A DNA stretch of 64,000 nt from Agapetus fuscipes. Taxonomy: Eukaryota > Arthropoda > Insecta > Trichoptera > Glossosomatidae. Of the stretch, positions 1 to 9,736 are shown piece by piece (position 1 is the stretch's first letter; the number at the start of each line of letters is the position of its first letter). The translations under genes were made by a program, and so were the position numbers. Location of the stretch: positions 8,866,001 to 8,930,000 of the forward strand of contig OX637363.1 of NCBI GenBank assembly GCA_951799405.1. Reading direction: 5' to 3'. The notes beneath the pieces are model-generated. The model ran no database searches. It had not been told where the DNA came from and worked only from the letters and a program-made list of their open reading frames with translations.

Positions 1-49
1 AGTGATTATTTCTAATAGGTATCATATATCTCTATAGGTTAAATTTGTA

Positions 50-137
50 TACATCTGCTGGAGTGATGTTTTCCGGGATCTGTTGCCGTGGTCTGTGGGA
101 GCTGGAGCTTCCGGACGTTTCGGGCTTCTTCAGCGTG
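50..137 (+). repeat. Unclassified dispersed module UR1, copy 1
   Basis: The stretch with TGATGTTTTCCGGGATCTG followed by GGAGCTGGAGCTTCCGG recurs at 30502-30600 and 45897-46000. In the latter it is bounded by a short inverted repeat (GATGTTTTCCGG / CCGGAAAACATC). No coding signal is seen. It may be one end of a larger element, possibly Penelope-like, because the other copies abut a GGCCGGCTGATGATG word. Confidence 0.5.
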
Positions 138-386
138 AAGTATGATGATGAAGATGATCTTGGTGAGAACTGTTGGATTATGATTTTATATTGTTATAAT
201 AAATCTCTTTTGTGGTGCAAAACTTATTTTATTTTATTCACTTTTACTACATAACAGTATTACTGTAAGAACACTCAAGTTACAAAGATTTACAACAATA
301 ATTTCTTTAATGCTGTTGATTATTTCTAATAGGTTAAATTTATATACCTAATAAGAACTGTTTTATGTATCTAATAATAACCCATT

Positions 387-762
387 CCTTGACTTATAGG
401 TTGGTATGAGGCTGACCACCCATACTGTATAAAATGTTCACTTTGCCAATGTCACCCCTGTTTCAGGGAAGTTCGGCTAGAGTTGCAGGGCTTATGTTCA
501 TTTGAGATTAGGTTTTTATATTGTCGGTCCACAAGCGGCATGTGTGAGCGCGAAATTATGCAGAGTTACACTAGCTGATTAACTTCATCGGGAAGGCCCT
601 CAGCCACTTGAAAAAAAAAATTGTAATGTTCACCGAGTGAAGCAACTCCGCATGAGTTGTATGAACTGGGTGGGAGGTGGTGGGAGAGTGTCTGCTTGTG
701 GGAATGCATTTAATATGAATCTCAAATGATACATATCTTTGCAACTTAGATTTAGATTTAGA
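387..762 (+). mobile_element. RTE1 LINE 3' UTR copy, 5'-truncated, with internal insert
   Basis: It begins at TCCTTGACTTATAGGTTGG and ends in TTAGATTTAGATTTAGA, matching the 3' UTR of the RTE1 element at 51187-53066. About 130 bases near 564-695, absent from sister copies, interrupt it just after GCGCGAAATTATGC. There is no coding capacity. A C-run at 763-774 follows the tail. Confidence 0.85.
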
Positions 763-1121
763 CCCCCCCCCCCCTGCTATTGCCAAATGCCCTCGGTATT
801 AACAAACCAACCCCGGTATTAACAATTGACCTCAGTATTGCTACCCGCCCTCCATTCCATATCATTTTGCCTGGCATAAAGCCTTTAAGACGCTCTGTTA
901 ATTCAGGCATGCTGATCGACTCCACGTCAATCATGAGCGATTAAAGTTATACAAGACTCGGGGAGCATTACGAGGGATATTGGACGGGGAAGGAGCAAGG
1001 ATTGGAGAAAGAGCAAGAAAGAGTAGGAATAGGAACAAATGGTTAATAGTGATGATAAGGATGCAGAATCCATTTTTTTCCGGGCTTGTAGACCGTGTTC
1101 CAATATTTCTTAAGTACGAGC

Positions 1122-1160
1122 CTTGAAGAAGTCAGTCACATGCTCACTGACGAAACGTAG
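1122..1160 (+). ncRNA. Hammerhead-like motif
   Basis: TTGAAGA (near the CUGANGA core) at 1123-1129 is followed by a potential stem II (GTCAGT 1131-1136 pairing with ACTGAC 1146-1151) and then GAAA at 1152-1155. This order is that of the hammerhead catalytic core. The first core base deviates (T for C), so activity is doubtful. It probably marks the end of a Penelope-like repeat. Confidence 0.4.
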
Positions 1161-1214
1161 CAGCCTTCTAAGAAGAAAAAAAGCAGCCTACAGAAGACGG
1201 AAAAATGGATTCTA

Positions 1215-1316
1215 CATCTATAATCTAAGTTGCAAGGATATATTCATTCAAAGCTCTCAGATGTATGCCCACAAACAAACACGTGTAGTTCGCGCTTACA
1301 AATGCTGATTGTGTAC
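1215..1316 (-). mobile_element. RTE1 LINE 3' end, old fragment
   Basis: CTATAATCTAAGTTGCAAGGATAT followed by the CACAAACAAACACGTGTAG block is the reverse complement of the terminal third of the RTE1 3' UTR. It belongs to the same diverged subfamily as the copies at 4552, 24489 and 33787. Confidence 0.75.
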
Positions 1317-1556
1317 TTATTGCATCCTTATCATCATCTGAAGCCGGCCATGAAAGCCTAAAAACACTTATAAATGGTTCATAGGTTCAACAAAAGAAAA
1401 ATAAAAATAAAAAAAGAATCAAGAATAGGAATGATCGAAAAATTGCAAACAATAATAGGAGAAGAACGAGAAGAGAAATTATGGACGAAGAAACTAAGTT
1501 AAGAGCAGAAGTAAGTCCAGTGAAAAAACCAGAATGGGAGTTGATGTTATATGTCG

Positions 1557-1817
1557 GGATTTTGGCCGAGGGGGCCAAGTGAGCTGATCTTTCAAGCGTG
1601 TTTCGAATGGAATAACGTTGGTTCGATCCCCGCTTGAGTCATTTGACCATAACTTTGACCCTGGTTCAACATATGTTATTGGGTAATTACTATTTAATAA
1701 TTCATTAAAAATAAACAAAAATGAATTATTAAATGATGATATTAATACCTGTTTCTGGCCAGGCAGAATAGGTTGGTGAATCGCATTCTTCTTCACAAAT
1801 CTATTTTTATAAAAATA
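1557..1817 (+). mobile_element. SINE-C copy (tRNA Leu/Ser-like head)
   Basis: A TGGCCGAGGGG A-box-like word near the start and a GGTTCGATCCC B box about 60 bases on form a Pol III promoter. The A box resembles class II (Leu/Ser) tRNAs. The body contains CTTTGACCCTGGTTCAACA and ends in CACAAATCTATTTTTATAAAAA. Relatives lie at 10863-11085 (minus), 14703-17785 (split), 31578-31797 (minus) and 45213-45413. Confidence 0.75.
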
Positions 1818-2077
1818 AAATGAACTGAGCAATGAATAGGAGCAAGAACAAATGAAGAGTTGAGGAAAGGAGAACTAAAATGGAAGAAACAGAGTGAAAA
1901 GTAATAAATGAAGTTTAAAAATTTAACTGTCGACAGTTCTCGTGAGCATAGTTCAGCGTGTTCAGTAGAAGCATATATAGAAATAGGATTGGGTGCAAAT
2001 GTAAAAGTATATGCAAGAAAAGGAGTGGAAGTTGTGTTGGTTATCTGTGATTGCAATATAAAGTCTTAATAAATAAT

Positions 2078-2285
2078 AGGGCCATGACAAGTGGCCGAAA
2101 AGGATCGTCTAGTGACGACCCAAGATGTCCAAGCGGGACCCCAAATGAGGTGGCCATACGACATCAAGACAACTGCAGGCAGAGGATGGCTGACCACAAC
2201 AGCTAATAGACAGATGGAGGGGATTGGAGAAGGTTTACGTCCAGGAGTGCGGACTGAGGAAGGCTAAGGAAGAAGATTAAATAAT
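2078..2285 (+). pseudogene. LINE C-terminal fragment with (AAT)n tail
   Basis: One frame reads like the C-terminal end of a non-LTR retrotransposon ORF2: RWPYDIKTTAGRGWLTTTAN, followed by a decayed ADR.W..LEEAYVQ-type segment. It ends in AATAATAATAAT. The copy at 58815-59060 (minus) carries the same domain in a better state. The fragment has no start and is decayed upstream. Confidence 0.65.
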
Positions 2286-2348
2286 AATAATAATCGGACA
2301 ATTTTTTAAAAGCGCCGTTATGTGGCATTAATCACACCAAGATCGCGT

Positions 2349-2683
2349 TATCTAATCTAATCTAAGTTGCAAAATATAAGTAACATTAGAGATTCACAGT
2401 ATATGCATTTTCACAAGCAGACACGGACAAGTTCGCGCTTAAACATGCCGCATGTGAACCTACAATATATTAACCCGAATCTCAAATGAACATATACCCT
2501 GCAAATCTGGTATTTATAACACTATTTTTAGTATGTATTGTAAAAGGCACTAAGTGTCGTGTAAAAAAAAAAAAAAACTCCTGCCGACCTTCCCTGAAAC
2601 AGTGGTGACATTGGCAAAGTGAACCATTTTCTACAGAATGGCTGGTCAGCCGTATACCAACCTACAAGTCAAGAAACGTTAAG
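2349..2683 (-). mobile_element. RTE1 LINE 3' UTR copy
   Basis: The reverse complement of the RTE1 3' UTR from the (TTAGA)n tail (TCTAATCTAATCTAAGTTGC) to ACCTACAAGTCAAG. About 80 bases around 2505-2575, including a long A-run, are foreign or strongly diverged. Confidence 0.8.
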
Positions 2684-2982
2684 TTTTTATAAACTCTGGT
2701 AAAGCAACGGTAGAAATAGGAGCAAAATTAGGAACAAGAAAATGTGTAATAAAAGGAGCAGGGGCAAGAAAAGGAGGAAAAGGAGTAAGCGAAGTTGTGC
2801 TGGTTATCGCTCAGCGCGTTATGAAGTATTGACAGCTCTCGTCTCCTCCACGCTGCAACTCCTGCAGATGAAGCTTATGTACATAATAACCGTGTAGGAA
2901 CATGTACGTTAGTACATCCCTGTGTGAACAACTTTTATTAAAATAATTAAACACCAACTTCATGTTTGTTGTATGGCTGCAA

Positions 2983-3150
2983 AACCTGGGTTGGAAGTCT
3001 CATCACCGCGGTGATTCTTACCTACTGAATATCGGTAATATTTGTATAAAGACTAATCAGCTATTCACTTGCGGCCATCTTGGATTGACAGGTTTTCATA
3101 CAAATATTATCGATATTTGGATGAGACTTTTAGCTCTCGATGATCAAAAA
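2983..3150. repeat. Fold-back repeat related to the MITE at 22760
   Basis: The core GACTAATCAGCTATTCACTTGCGG and flanking AATATTTGTAT...ATACAAATATT arms match the interior of the element at 22760-22991. Terminal repeats are not recognisable, so this is an eroded or partial copy. Confidence 0.55.
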
Positions 3151-3548
3151 ATACATACGAAACGGAGTACCTCGGTTTTAGAAGCAATTGAGATGAGAAT
3201 TTGGAGAAAGATTACCAAGAAATTAATGATTGAAAGGAAGTCCAGGAAAAAGGAAATGTTGTGGGAAGCAGAAGAAAGATGAGAGCTTATAGCTCACATT
3301 TTGAAGAGATAAACGATACTAATAGATCACTGACATTTTCAACATAGAGCAAATAGCATTTTCCTTTACAACACTTTTGAAGAAAAAAACTTAGGGTAAA
3401 CCACAGATCACGGAGTAAACAAACTAGACGTCGACCAAGAACTTCACACTTATATGATTTGAAGCGACTTACAGATGTCACCTCCTATTCTTGATTCTTA
3501 AAAGTTAATAATATATCTTTGCAATACACATCATAAATCGGTGATTTG

Positions 3549-3730
3549 AATTATCCAGAAGCGCTAGTCTGCTAAATTCCTTACACTTTGGATATCCATA
3601 CATGTCGGGAGTGCTAGCGCTTGCGAAAGAACTCCATCGATAAAAAATCAAAGTACACCTTATTTTTGGACACGAATCGCCAGCTCGTCGCCTTTATTTA
3701 GCAGACTAGCGCATCTTTGGATGACTTCAA
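3549..3730. repeat. Inverted-repeat (MITE-like) element
   Basis: GCGCTAGTCTGCTAAAT at 3561-3577 is mirrored by ATTTAGCAGACTAGCGC at 3696-3712, and weaker complementarity extends outward (TCCAGAA against TTTGGATGA). About 120 bases of unrecognised sequence separate the arms. No target duplication is clear. Confidence 0.55.
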
Positions 3731-3937
3731 GTGGTAGTTCAAATCCTTACTGTATATATAAAACACATTTTTTATGTCAAAACGTTCTGAGCGTATCAAA
3801 AACGATACATTTCCAGAGATCGGTTTATTCATGAAAGGCTATCAACGCAAAGTAAAAAGTAAAACAAGTGTATCGCTTTCACTCGGCAAGAAGTGAAAGG
3901 TGAAAACTTTTTTTACGCGGATAAATCGTTGACTTAC

Positions 3938-3999
3938 CTCGGAGGGTGGAATGTAGGTCGGCGCCCAGAAGCACGATGAGAAATGTACCACCTGCTTAC
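3938..3999 (-). other. Candidate short host exon (unidentified)
   Basis: On the minus strand a pyrimidine-rich stretch ending TTTTTCCAG is followed by a GC-richer block that ends GAG and then GTAAGTC, a consensus 5' splice site. If the acceptor is that CAG the exon is 62 nt. An alternative AG four to five bases further gives 57 nt (19 codons). One open frame reads QVVHFSSCFWAPTYIPPSE, but the other frames of the 57-nt version are also open, so the reading frame is undecided. Unlike its surroundings it is not visibly repeated in the window. The family is not recognised. Confidence 0.35.
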
Positions 4000-4551
4000 C
4001 TGGAAAAATAACAGAAACGCAGGTGAGTTTTGCGAAGGAAAAGGTACGAAAAAAATGAATTTGCGTACGCGGGTTGCGTCGTTTTGAATTTCCGGATTGA
4101 CGGCTGAAAAATGATACCATCTCTCGTGAAAATCCGGGCCCTTTCTTAAATCTGCCTTTTGAAATCTCGGCTAGTGCTTTTTTTTTTTTTTTTTCTTTTA
4201 TAATTCAGTTTTATTTTTTTCGTCAATAAACTGAGGGTTTGTGTTTTGAAAGAAAAATACTTTGGTTGAGATAACGAGTTTGGGACAAGTCTTAAGATTT
4301 TTAATTAAAAATATATTTTTTTAACTATAAAGTAAGATTGTACCTAAATTGACATTCTTAAAAATAAAAACAATGATTTATGACAGCGCAGACGCGCGGA
4401 GGGTGCAATAAATGACCGATGATATAAAATCATGCATATTACAAACAAAATGAATAATTCTCTTTAACAAATACTTTAAAAAACATTGCATAGTCATTGA
4501 CAGGAGTCATCTGAGACACAAAAACAACGAATATTCCTTGGGTTCTATAAT

Positions 4552-4782
4552 AATCTATAATCTAAGTTTATAGATTATTTTTTATAATTTATTATTAGAT
4601 TTCATACAAGGATATATTAACATTCAAATCTCATACGAATGCATGCCCACAAACAAACACGTGTAAGTTGGCGCTAACAAATACTGAATATGCGCTAGCA
4701 AATTAAAATCCAAGCCTCAAATCAACATAAACTCTGCAACATTTGCCGACCTTCCCTGGAACAGGGGTGACATTATAACAAA
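4552..4782 (-). mobile_element. RTE1 LINE 3' UTR, diverged copy
   Basis: The reverse complement of the RTE1 3' UTR, from CTATAATCTAAG to CCTGGAACAGGGGTGACATT. About 50 bases of AT-rich palindromic sequence separate the tail from the body. It is truncated before the GGTTGGTAT end. Confidence 0.75.
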
Positions 4783-4980
4783 GATAGCTTGTTGTTCAAC
4801 GATAGCTTATCAACTTTAAAAGAAAACAAACAAGCTTTTTTTATGTAAGTAAAAGGATACCTAAGTTATGTATTGTTTTGTCAACAAAAACTCTTGAGCT
4901 TTTACATACACATTTAAAAATAAACCATTGGATTTCAACATAAAATTGAAATATTTTTTTAGTTTTTTGGAGCCATCATA

Positions 4981-5199
4981 AAAGAGCATTTTCGCAGAGC
5001 TGTCAAGGAAAGCTTCTTTCTATACATGGTGGAAGCTTAAAGCTCGCAGAAGTATTCGTCTAAGTGTTGAAGCGACGCCGCACCCAGGGATGGAAAAAGA
5101 AGCAAGAGATGGTTTTATGGGGGTGTTCCTTCCGATGGTAAACACTTCTCCGAAGGAAACCTCTGGAATGCAGCTGTCGTATAAACCAAGGTAAACAGA
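4981..5199 (+). other. Unidentified open region, open on both strands
   Basis: The plus strand is open for about 70 codons without an early Met (KSIFAELSRKASFYTWWKLK then a PHPGMEKEARDGFMG segment) and ends at CCAAG/GTAAAC, a passable splice donor. The minus strand is also open for 60 codons (GLYDSCIPEVSFGEVFTIGR). Neither product is recognised. It could be a host exon or a fragment of an unclassified repeat; openness of both strands weakens either claim. Confidence 0.25.
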
Positions 5200-5344
5200 C
5201 ATAAGAGCAGATGAGTTTTCATAGTTTTAGACATTTTTGAAAACTATAATATTTTTTATAAAATACTAAATGAGAAACTTGTCTGTTGGAATGCTTTTTT
5301 ATTTTATAAGCTGCTCCATGTATATTTTGTTATTTATTGATTTT

Positions 5345-5590
5345 AAAAAATGTAATTTGTCATGTATGTCCCTTGACTTATAGGTTGTTATGCGGCTGAC
5401 CACCCATACTGTAAAAAATTGGTTCACTTTGCCAATGTCACCCCTGTTTCAGGGAAGGACGGCAAGAGTTGCAAGGCTTATGTTCATTTGAGATTGGGTT
5501 TTTATATTGTAGGTCCACATGCGGCATGTGTTAGCGCGAAATTATACATATCTGCTTGTGGGAATGCATTTAATATAAATCTTAAATGAT
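5345..5590 (+). mobile_element. RTE1 LINE 3' UTR copy lacking its tail
   Basis: It begins in the ATGTAATTTGTCATGTATGT segment that precedes the conserved CCTTGACTTATAGG block and stops at ATCTTAAATGAT. The next RTE1 copy starts on the following base, so the two form a direct tandem. Confidence 0.85.
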
Positions 5591-5871
5591 TCCTTGACTT
5601 ATAGGTTGGTATGATGCTGACCACCCATACTGTAAAAAATGGTTCACTTTGCCAATGTCACCCCTGTTTCAGGGAAGGTCGGCAAAAGTTGTGGGGCTTA
5701 TGTTCATTTGAAGTTTGGATTTTACTTGTAAGTACACAATCAGCATTTGTAAGCGCGAACTACACTTGTTGGTTTGTGGGCATACATCTGAGAGCTTTAA
5801 ATGAATATATCCTTGCAACTTAGATTATAGATATATATCTTTGCAGCTTAGATTAGATTAGATTAGATTAG
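5591..5871 (+). mobile_element. RTE1 LINE 3' UTR copy with full tail
   Basis: It starts TCCTTGACTTATAGG immediately after the previous copy and ends in (TTAGA)n with several uninterrupted units (5845-5871). The body carries the AAGTACACAATCAGCATTTG variant also seen at 53788-54032, marking a subfamily. Confidence 0.88.
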
Positions 5872-5936
5872 ATCACATGCAACTTCTTACTACGCATGTG
5901 ACGTGTGGAACTTATTTGTTTTCATAGGTTACTAAT

Positions 5937-6432
5937 GACTGGTCCGTAGTCCAGTGGTAACACTTCGGACTCGTAATTGGAAGGTTGTGGGTTCGAATCC
6001 CGGCGGAGAACAAACAAATACCATTTATATTATCAAATAATATGCTCTTCGCTGGGTTGAAAAATTCATAAACCTTAACCAATGACCGGTCACCAAAGGT
6101 CCATCCAGCCTTTCAGCAACTGGGTCTTGCCTGAGAATTGGCACTTTGTTGCGACGACGACCAAGCTCGTAAAAAGGTCGATAGCTCAATTGGTAGAATG
6201 CTTGCATTCCATGCCGAGAGCAAGGGTTCGATCTCAAGGTTTACTCAACCTTCACAAGAAATAAGAACCAGCCCCCCCGGGAGTTGGGGAACCCCCACTT
6301 CAACTGAAAGTGGTTGGTGTGAGTCCGGCCCCCTTACCCGTAAAAATAAATAGGTACCGAATCGCCACATGCGGTCGCTTCGAAGATAACGCAGGCAAGA
6401 AATTACACTATTTGTGTAGTTAAGTTGCGTTT
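5937..6432 (+). mobile_element. Composite SINE: SINE-A head fused to whole SINE-B
   Basis: The tRNA-Gln-like head has an A box near TAGTCCAGTGG and a GGTTCGAATCC B box. The SINE-A body runs to CCAAGCTCG, and a second tRNA-like head (GGTCGATAGCTCAATTGG ... GGTTCGATCTC) begins within eight bases. The SINE-B body follows, ending ACACTATTTGTGTAG then GTTGCGTT. Two Pol III promoters in one unit make it a dimeric tRNA SINE. Confidence 0.85.
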
Positions 6433-6435
6433 TAC

Positions 6436-6575
6436 ATGGGGGCTGGTTTTTATTTTGATATGATTTTGAAATCAATACTGAAATGGGGATCAGTACTAAT
6501 ACCCCTTGTGGGGATCGAAACTTAGCCCACGGCATGGAGTGCAAGCATTCTACAAACTGAGCTATCGACCGTCGT
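6436..6575 (-). mobile_element. SINE-B 5' fragment
   Basis: The minus strand carries GGTCGATAGCTCAGTTTG and a B-box-like GTTTCGATCCC, followed by a diverged SINE-B body up to AAAAACCAGCCCCC. It lies tail-side of the previous composite in the opposite orientation and lacks the SINE-B 3' half. Confidence 0.65.
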
Positions 6576-6789
6576 TTTTTTCAACCTCCGAATAAAGAAA
6601 TAGTTTTTTTATCGTTTGCGTGAATTGAAATGAAAACACTGAAAATTCATTGTTAATAATTTTTTATACAAACTTCAAAGAATAAAGTTTTTTTTTTATG
6701 AAACCAGATGATGGTCTATAAAATATTAGTTTTATCTTTCATTTTTATACTATAAAAGAAATAAATACATGTCTATTTGACATAATATC

Positions 6790-7028
6790 TCTTTATCCTT
6801 GACTTATAAGTTGGTATGAGGCTGACCACCCATACTGTAAAAATGGTTTCACTTCGGCAAGAGTTGCCGTTCATTTGAGTTCATGTTCATTTGAGATTGG
6901 GTTTTTATATTGTAGGTCCACATGCGGCATGTGTGAGCGCGAAATTATGCGTCTCTGCTTGTGGGAATGCATTCAATATAAATCTCAAATATACATTTCT
7001 TTGCAAATTAGATTTAGATTTAGATTCG
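6790..7028 (+). mobile_element. RTE1 LINE 3' UTR copy with internal deletion
   Basis: It runs from TCCTTGACTTATAAG to TTAGATTTAGATTCGG. The CTTTGCCAATGTCACCCCTG block is missing, so the sequence jumps from GGTTTCACTT to CGGCAAGAGTTG. Confidence 0.82.
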
Positions 7029-7262
7029 GATGATAAAAAACACATGAGAAATGAGAAGTACCGTCTCCTTCATCTTATCATTCAGGGTAAGATTGAGGGG
7101 AGAAGATCTCAGGGACGCCGAAGGACATCGTGGCTGAAGAACCTGCGACAGTGGTTCGGCAGAAGCACCAAGTCCCTATTTCGAGCCGCAGCATCAAAAA
7201 TCAAAATAGCTATGATGATCGCCGATCTTCGTTAGAAGTGGCACAAGAAGAAGAAGAAGAAG
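7029..7262 (+). pseudogene. LINE ORF2 C-terminal fragment with (GAA)n tail
   Basis: It is open from DDKKHMRNEKYRLLHLIIQG through GRRRTSWLKNLRQWFG to AMMIADLR and a stop, then runs into a GAAGAAGAAGAAGAAG tail at 7244-7262. This C-terminal region is typical of many insect non-LTR retrotransposons. It abuts the preceding RTE1 tail with no gap. A relative lies at 57400-57545 (minus). Confidence 0.72.
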
Positions 7263-7777
7263 ATAAAAAACAAAGATCTTTCCTTTTTTCACCGTACAAA
7301 TTCCAGCCATTTGCAATCTTACATACTTATAGATTCAAAACATTTTTCTTTTTTCGCTAACTTTTGTCATAGCATTTTAGTTTTTTTTTTCTAACTATAA
7401 AATTCAAAAAGTTTCTTTATACTTAGAGAGCTTTTAATCTTAAAGTGTGACTTTAAAAATTGGCTGTCATTATTTACTATGCAAAACGTAAGCGGTACCA
7501 TAAACATGGTATTTTTCACTGAATAATTCATGAATAAAGACTGGAACGGTACCATAAAATTTCACGTTTAAACTCAATCATAGCGTTATCAAAACTCGTA
7601 TGAAACTTGAAAAGCTCCAAACAGCGCTACTCAAGTTTCTATATATTTTTCTTGTAAAACGCTGGGGTTGAGTATGAGCGTGAGTTGCAAAGTCCCATCT
7701 TAAGCCAATATGCCATCATCCTCATAAACTTGAGTTTCAGGTAGTTAACATAAGCTGTCGCCTTACATATTACGCTA

Positions 7778-8000
7778 TCTAATCTAAGTTGCAAAGATAT
7801 GTTAAATTGGAAATTCACATTACATACATTTACACAACCCAGATTCGGACAAGTTCGCGCTTGCACATGCCGCATGTGAACCTACAACATAAAAACCAAA
7901 TCTCAAATGGACAAACACCCTGCAACTCTTGCCGTCCTTCCCTGAGACAGGGGTGACATTGGCAAAGTTAACCATTTTTACAATATGGGTGGTCAGCTAT
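7778..8000 (-). mobile_element. RTE1 LINE 3' UTR copy
   Basis: The reverse complement of the RTE1 3' UTR from TCTAATCTAAGTTGC to ATATGGGTGGTCAGC. The region from about 7270 to 7777 before it is AT-rich with no recognised gene. Confidence 0.83.
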
Positions 8001-8004
8001 AATA

Positions 8005-8262
8005 ATAAAAATAATAGGATGATTTATTTGTTGAGCGCTGTTTTTGTGTGTATCACACCTCGAGAGCCCTCTGGGAGCTTGGTCGTCGCTGTAGAAAGCG
8101 CCAATTCTCAAGCAAGACCCATTTGCTGTTAGGCTGGATGGACTTTTTAGCGACCGGTCTTTGGTAAAAGTATATGATTTTTTTTTACTCAACGGAGACC
8201 GTATTTGAAAATATAAATGGTGTATTTTTTGTGCTCCGCCGGAATAGACTATGGGCCGGTCT
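8005..8262 (-). mobile_element. SINE-A copy with ATT-type 3' module, headless
   Basis: On the minus strand it ends CAAATAAATCATCC then (TATT)-rich sequence, the first of the three SINE-A 3' modules (GTGTGATACACACAAAAAC). The tRNA head is cut off just inside the CCGGCGGAGCAC junction, where a second SINE-A copy begins. Confidence 0.72.
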
Positions 8263-8468
8263 GTAAACCATAACAAAGCGAATATTCTCAAGCAAGACCT
8301 AGTAGCTGTAGGGCTTGATGGACCTTTTGATGACCAGTTTTTGGTAAAGGTTAATGAATTCGTCAACCCAGCAAAGAGAAAAATAGAAAAAAAATATCCG
8401 CCGGGATTCGAACCCACAACCTTCCATTAACGAGTCAGAAGTGCTACCCTTGGAATACGGACCGGTCC
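8263..8468 (-). mobile_element. SINE-A copy, 3'-truncated
   Basis: On the minus strand a full tRNA head (GGTTCGAATCC B box at about 8407-8417) and body are present up to CTCAAGC / TTCGC. The 3' module is missing. It sits head-to-tail behind the copy at 8005-8262. Confidence 0.72.
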
Positions 8469-8515
8469 GCAGTATGCACATTTTTTTTAACTTTTGTACC
8501 TTCCATATTTTTTGG

Positions 8516-9030
8516 ATAACGCAACGCAACGCAACTAAGCTACACATATAGTGTAACTTCTTGCCTGCGTTATCCATCCCCGAAGGGGTCGCATGTGGCG
8601 CTTCGGGACCTATTTATTTTTACAGGTAATGGGGCCGGCGTCACACCAACCACTTTTAGTTGAAGTGGGGGTTTCCCAGCTCCCGGGGGGGCTGGTTCTC
8701 ATTTCTTGTGAAGGCTGAGTAAACCTTTGAGATCGAACCCTTGCTCTCAGCATGGAATGCAATCACTCTACCAATTGAGCTGTCGACCTTTTTACGAGCT
8801 TGATCGTCGTCGCTACAAAGCGCCAATTCTCAAGCAAGACCCAGTTGCTGTAAGGCTGGATGGACCTTTGGTGACCGGTCATTGGTAAAGGTTTTATGAA
8901 TTTTTCAACCCAGCGAAGAGCAAATTTGAAAATAAAAATGGTATATTTTTTGTGCTCCGCCGGGAATCGAACCCTTAACCTTCCCATTCAGAGTCCGCAG
9001 TGTTACCACTTAGCTACGGACCGGTCCACT
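8516..9030 (-). mobile_element. Full-length composite SINE (SINE-A + SINE-B)
   Basis: On the minus strand it reads GGACCGGTCCGTAGC, SINE-A head and body, CCAAGCTCG, the SINE-B head (GGTCGACAGCTC...), the SINE-B body and a GCGTTGCGTTGCGTT tail (plus-strand 8519-8534). The architecture is identical to 5937-6432 and 60245-60740, so the fusion is a propagating unit. Confidence 0.88.
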
Positions 9031-9510
9031 GGATAAAGCACATAAACTTTCACCTGAATTAATTGACCAAAGGCATTACAAAGGCACTGCACAGGCACAT
9101 CGAAGGCACTACAGAGGCACTTTAAAGGCACTCCTACCCCACCATGTGACGCTGAGAGCGCCAGGAAGATACTGATAAGTCACGACTGCTAAAACTCAAA
9201 CAAAACTAGCACTAAGTGGTTTGGGACTTCACGTAGAAACTAACCCGCAAAGCCCTACGCCGTAGAGGGGATTTTTCTTTGAACTTTAATGCTGGATTAT
9301 ACAGTGGCATGCTTTCGCCAGGAGATGAGCCATGGATTATTTTTTTTTAAAGCTGAGAAATTTTAGGACCAAAAAATGCAGGATTTTGGATAAACGAAGG
9401 ACTAACTAACCTTAAAAGAAGCTAAGTTTATTTTTGATAATTCAGTTCGTTCTTTTTCGCTAAAGAAGAGAAACGTCACGAAACGTTGAAAAATCTGTTG
9501 CGCTCTACAG
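9031..9510. other. Unannotated stretch with a GGCACT microrepeat
   Basis: No gene is recognised. At 9069-9133 the word GGCACT recurs six times at roughly 12-14 base spacing (AAGGCACT, GAGGCACT, AAAGGCACT variants), a degenerate tandem. GAAACGTCACGAAACGTTG at about 9469 resembles the 3' half of a hammerhead motif but has no paired stem. Confidence 0.4.
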
Positions 9511-9736
9511 CTCTATAGGTTGGTATGCGGCTGAACACCCATGCTGTAGGAAATGGTTCACTTTGCCAATGACATCCTTGTTACAGGGAAGGTCGGCAGG
9601 AGTTGCAGGGTGTATGCCCATTTGAGATTTGGTTTATTATGTAGTAGGTTCACATGCGGCATGTGCAAGCGCGATCTTGCAAGCATGTAATGTGAATCAC
9701 CCGTATTACATATCTTTGAGACTTAGATTAGATTAT
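9511..9736 (+). mobile_element. RTE1 LINE 3' UTR copy
   Basis: It runs from CTATAGGTTGGTATGCGGCTG to ACTTAGATTAGATTA, slightly shortened (the AACTTGTACGTGTCTG block is missing before GCATGTAATGTGAATC). Confidence 0.82.

Noticed and set aside
1387..1832. Two overlapping minus-strand open frames of 63 and 112 codons
   Set aside because: They run through A/T-rich low-complexity DNA and antisense SINE-C; composition is Leu/Phe-rich from poly-A, with no homology signal.
5937..6010. Possible functional tRNA gene
   Set aside because: It has A and B boxes, but the anticodon arm does not pair properly and the same unit with the same 3' body occurs more than ten times, so it is a SINE head.
6025..6544. 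Overlapping open frames of 60-99 codons in both directions
   Set aside because: They lie wholly inside composite SINE sequence and recur wherever the SINE does.
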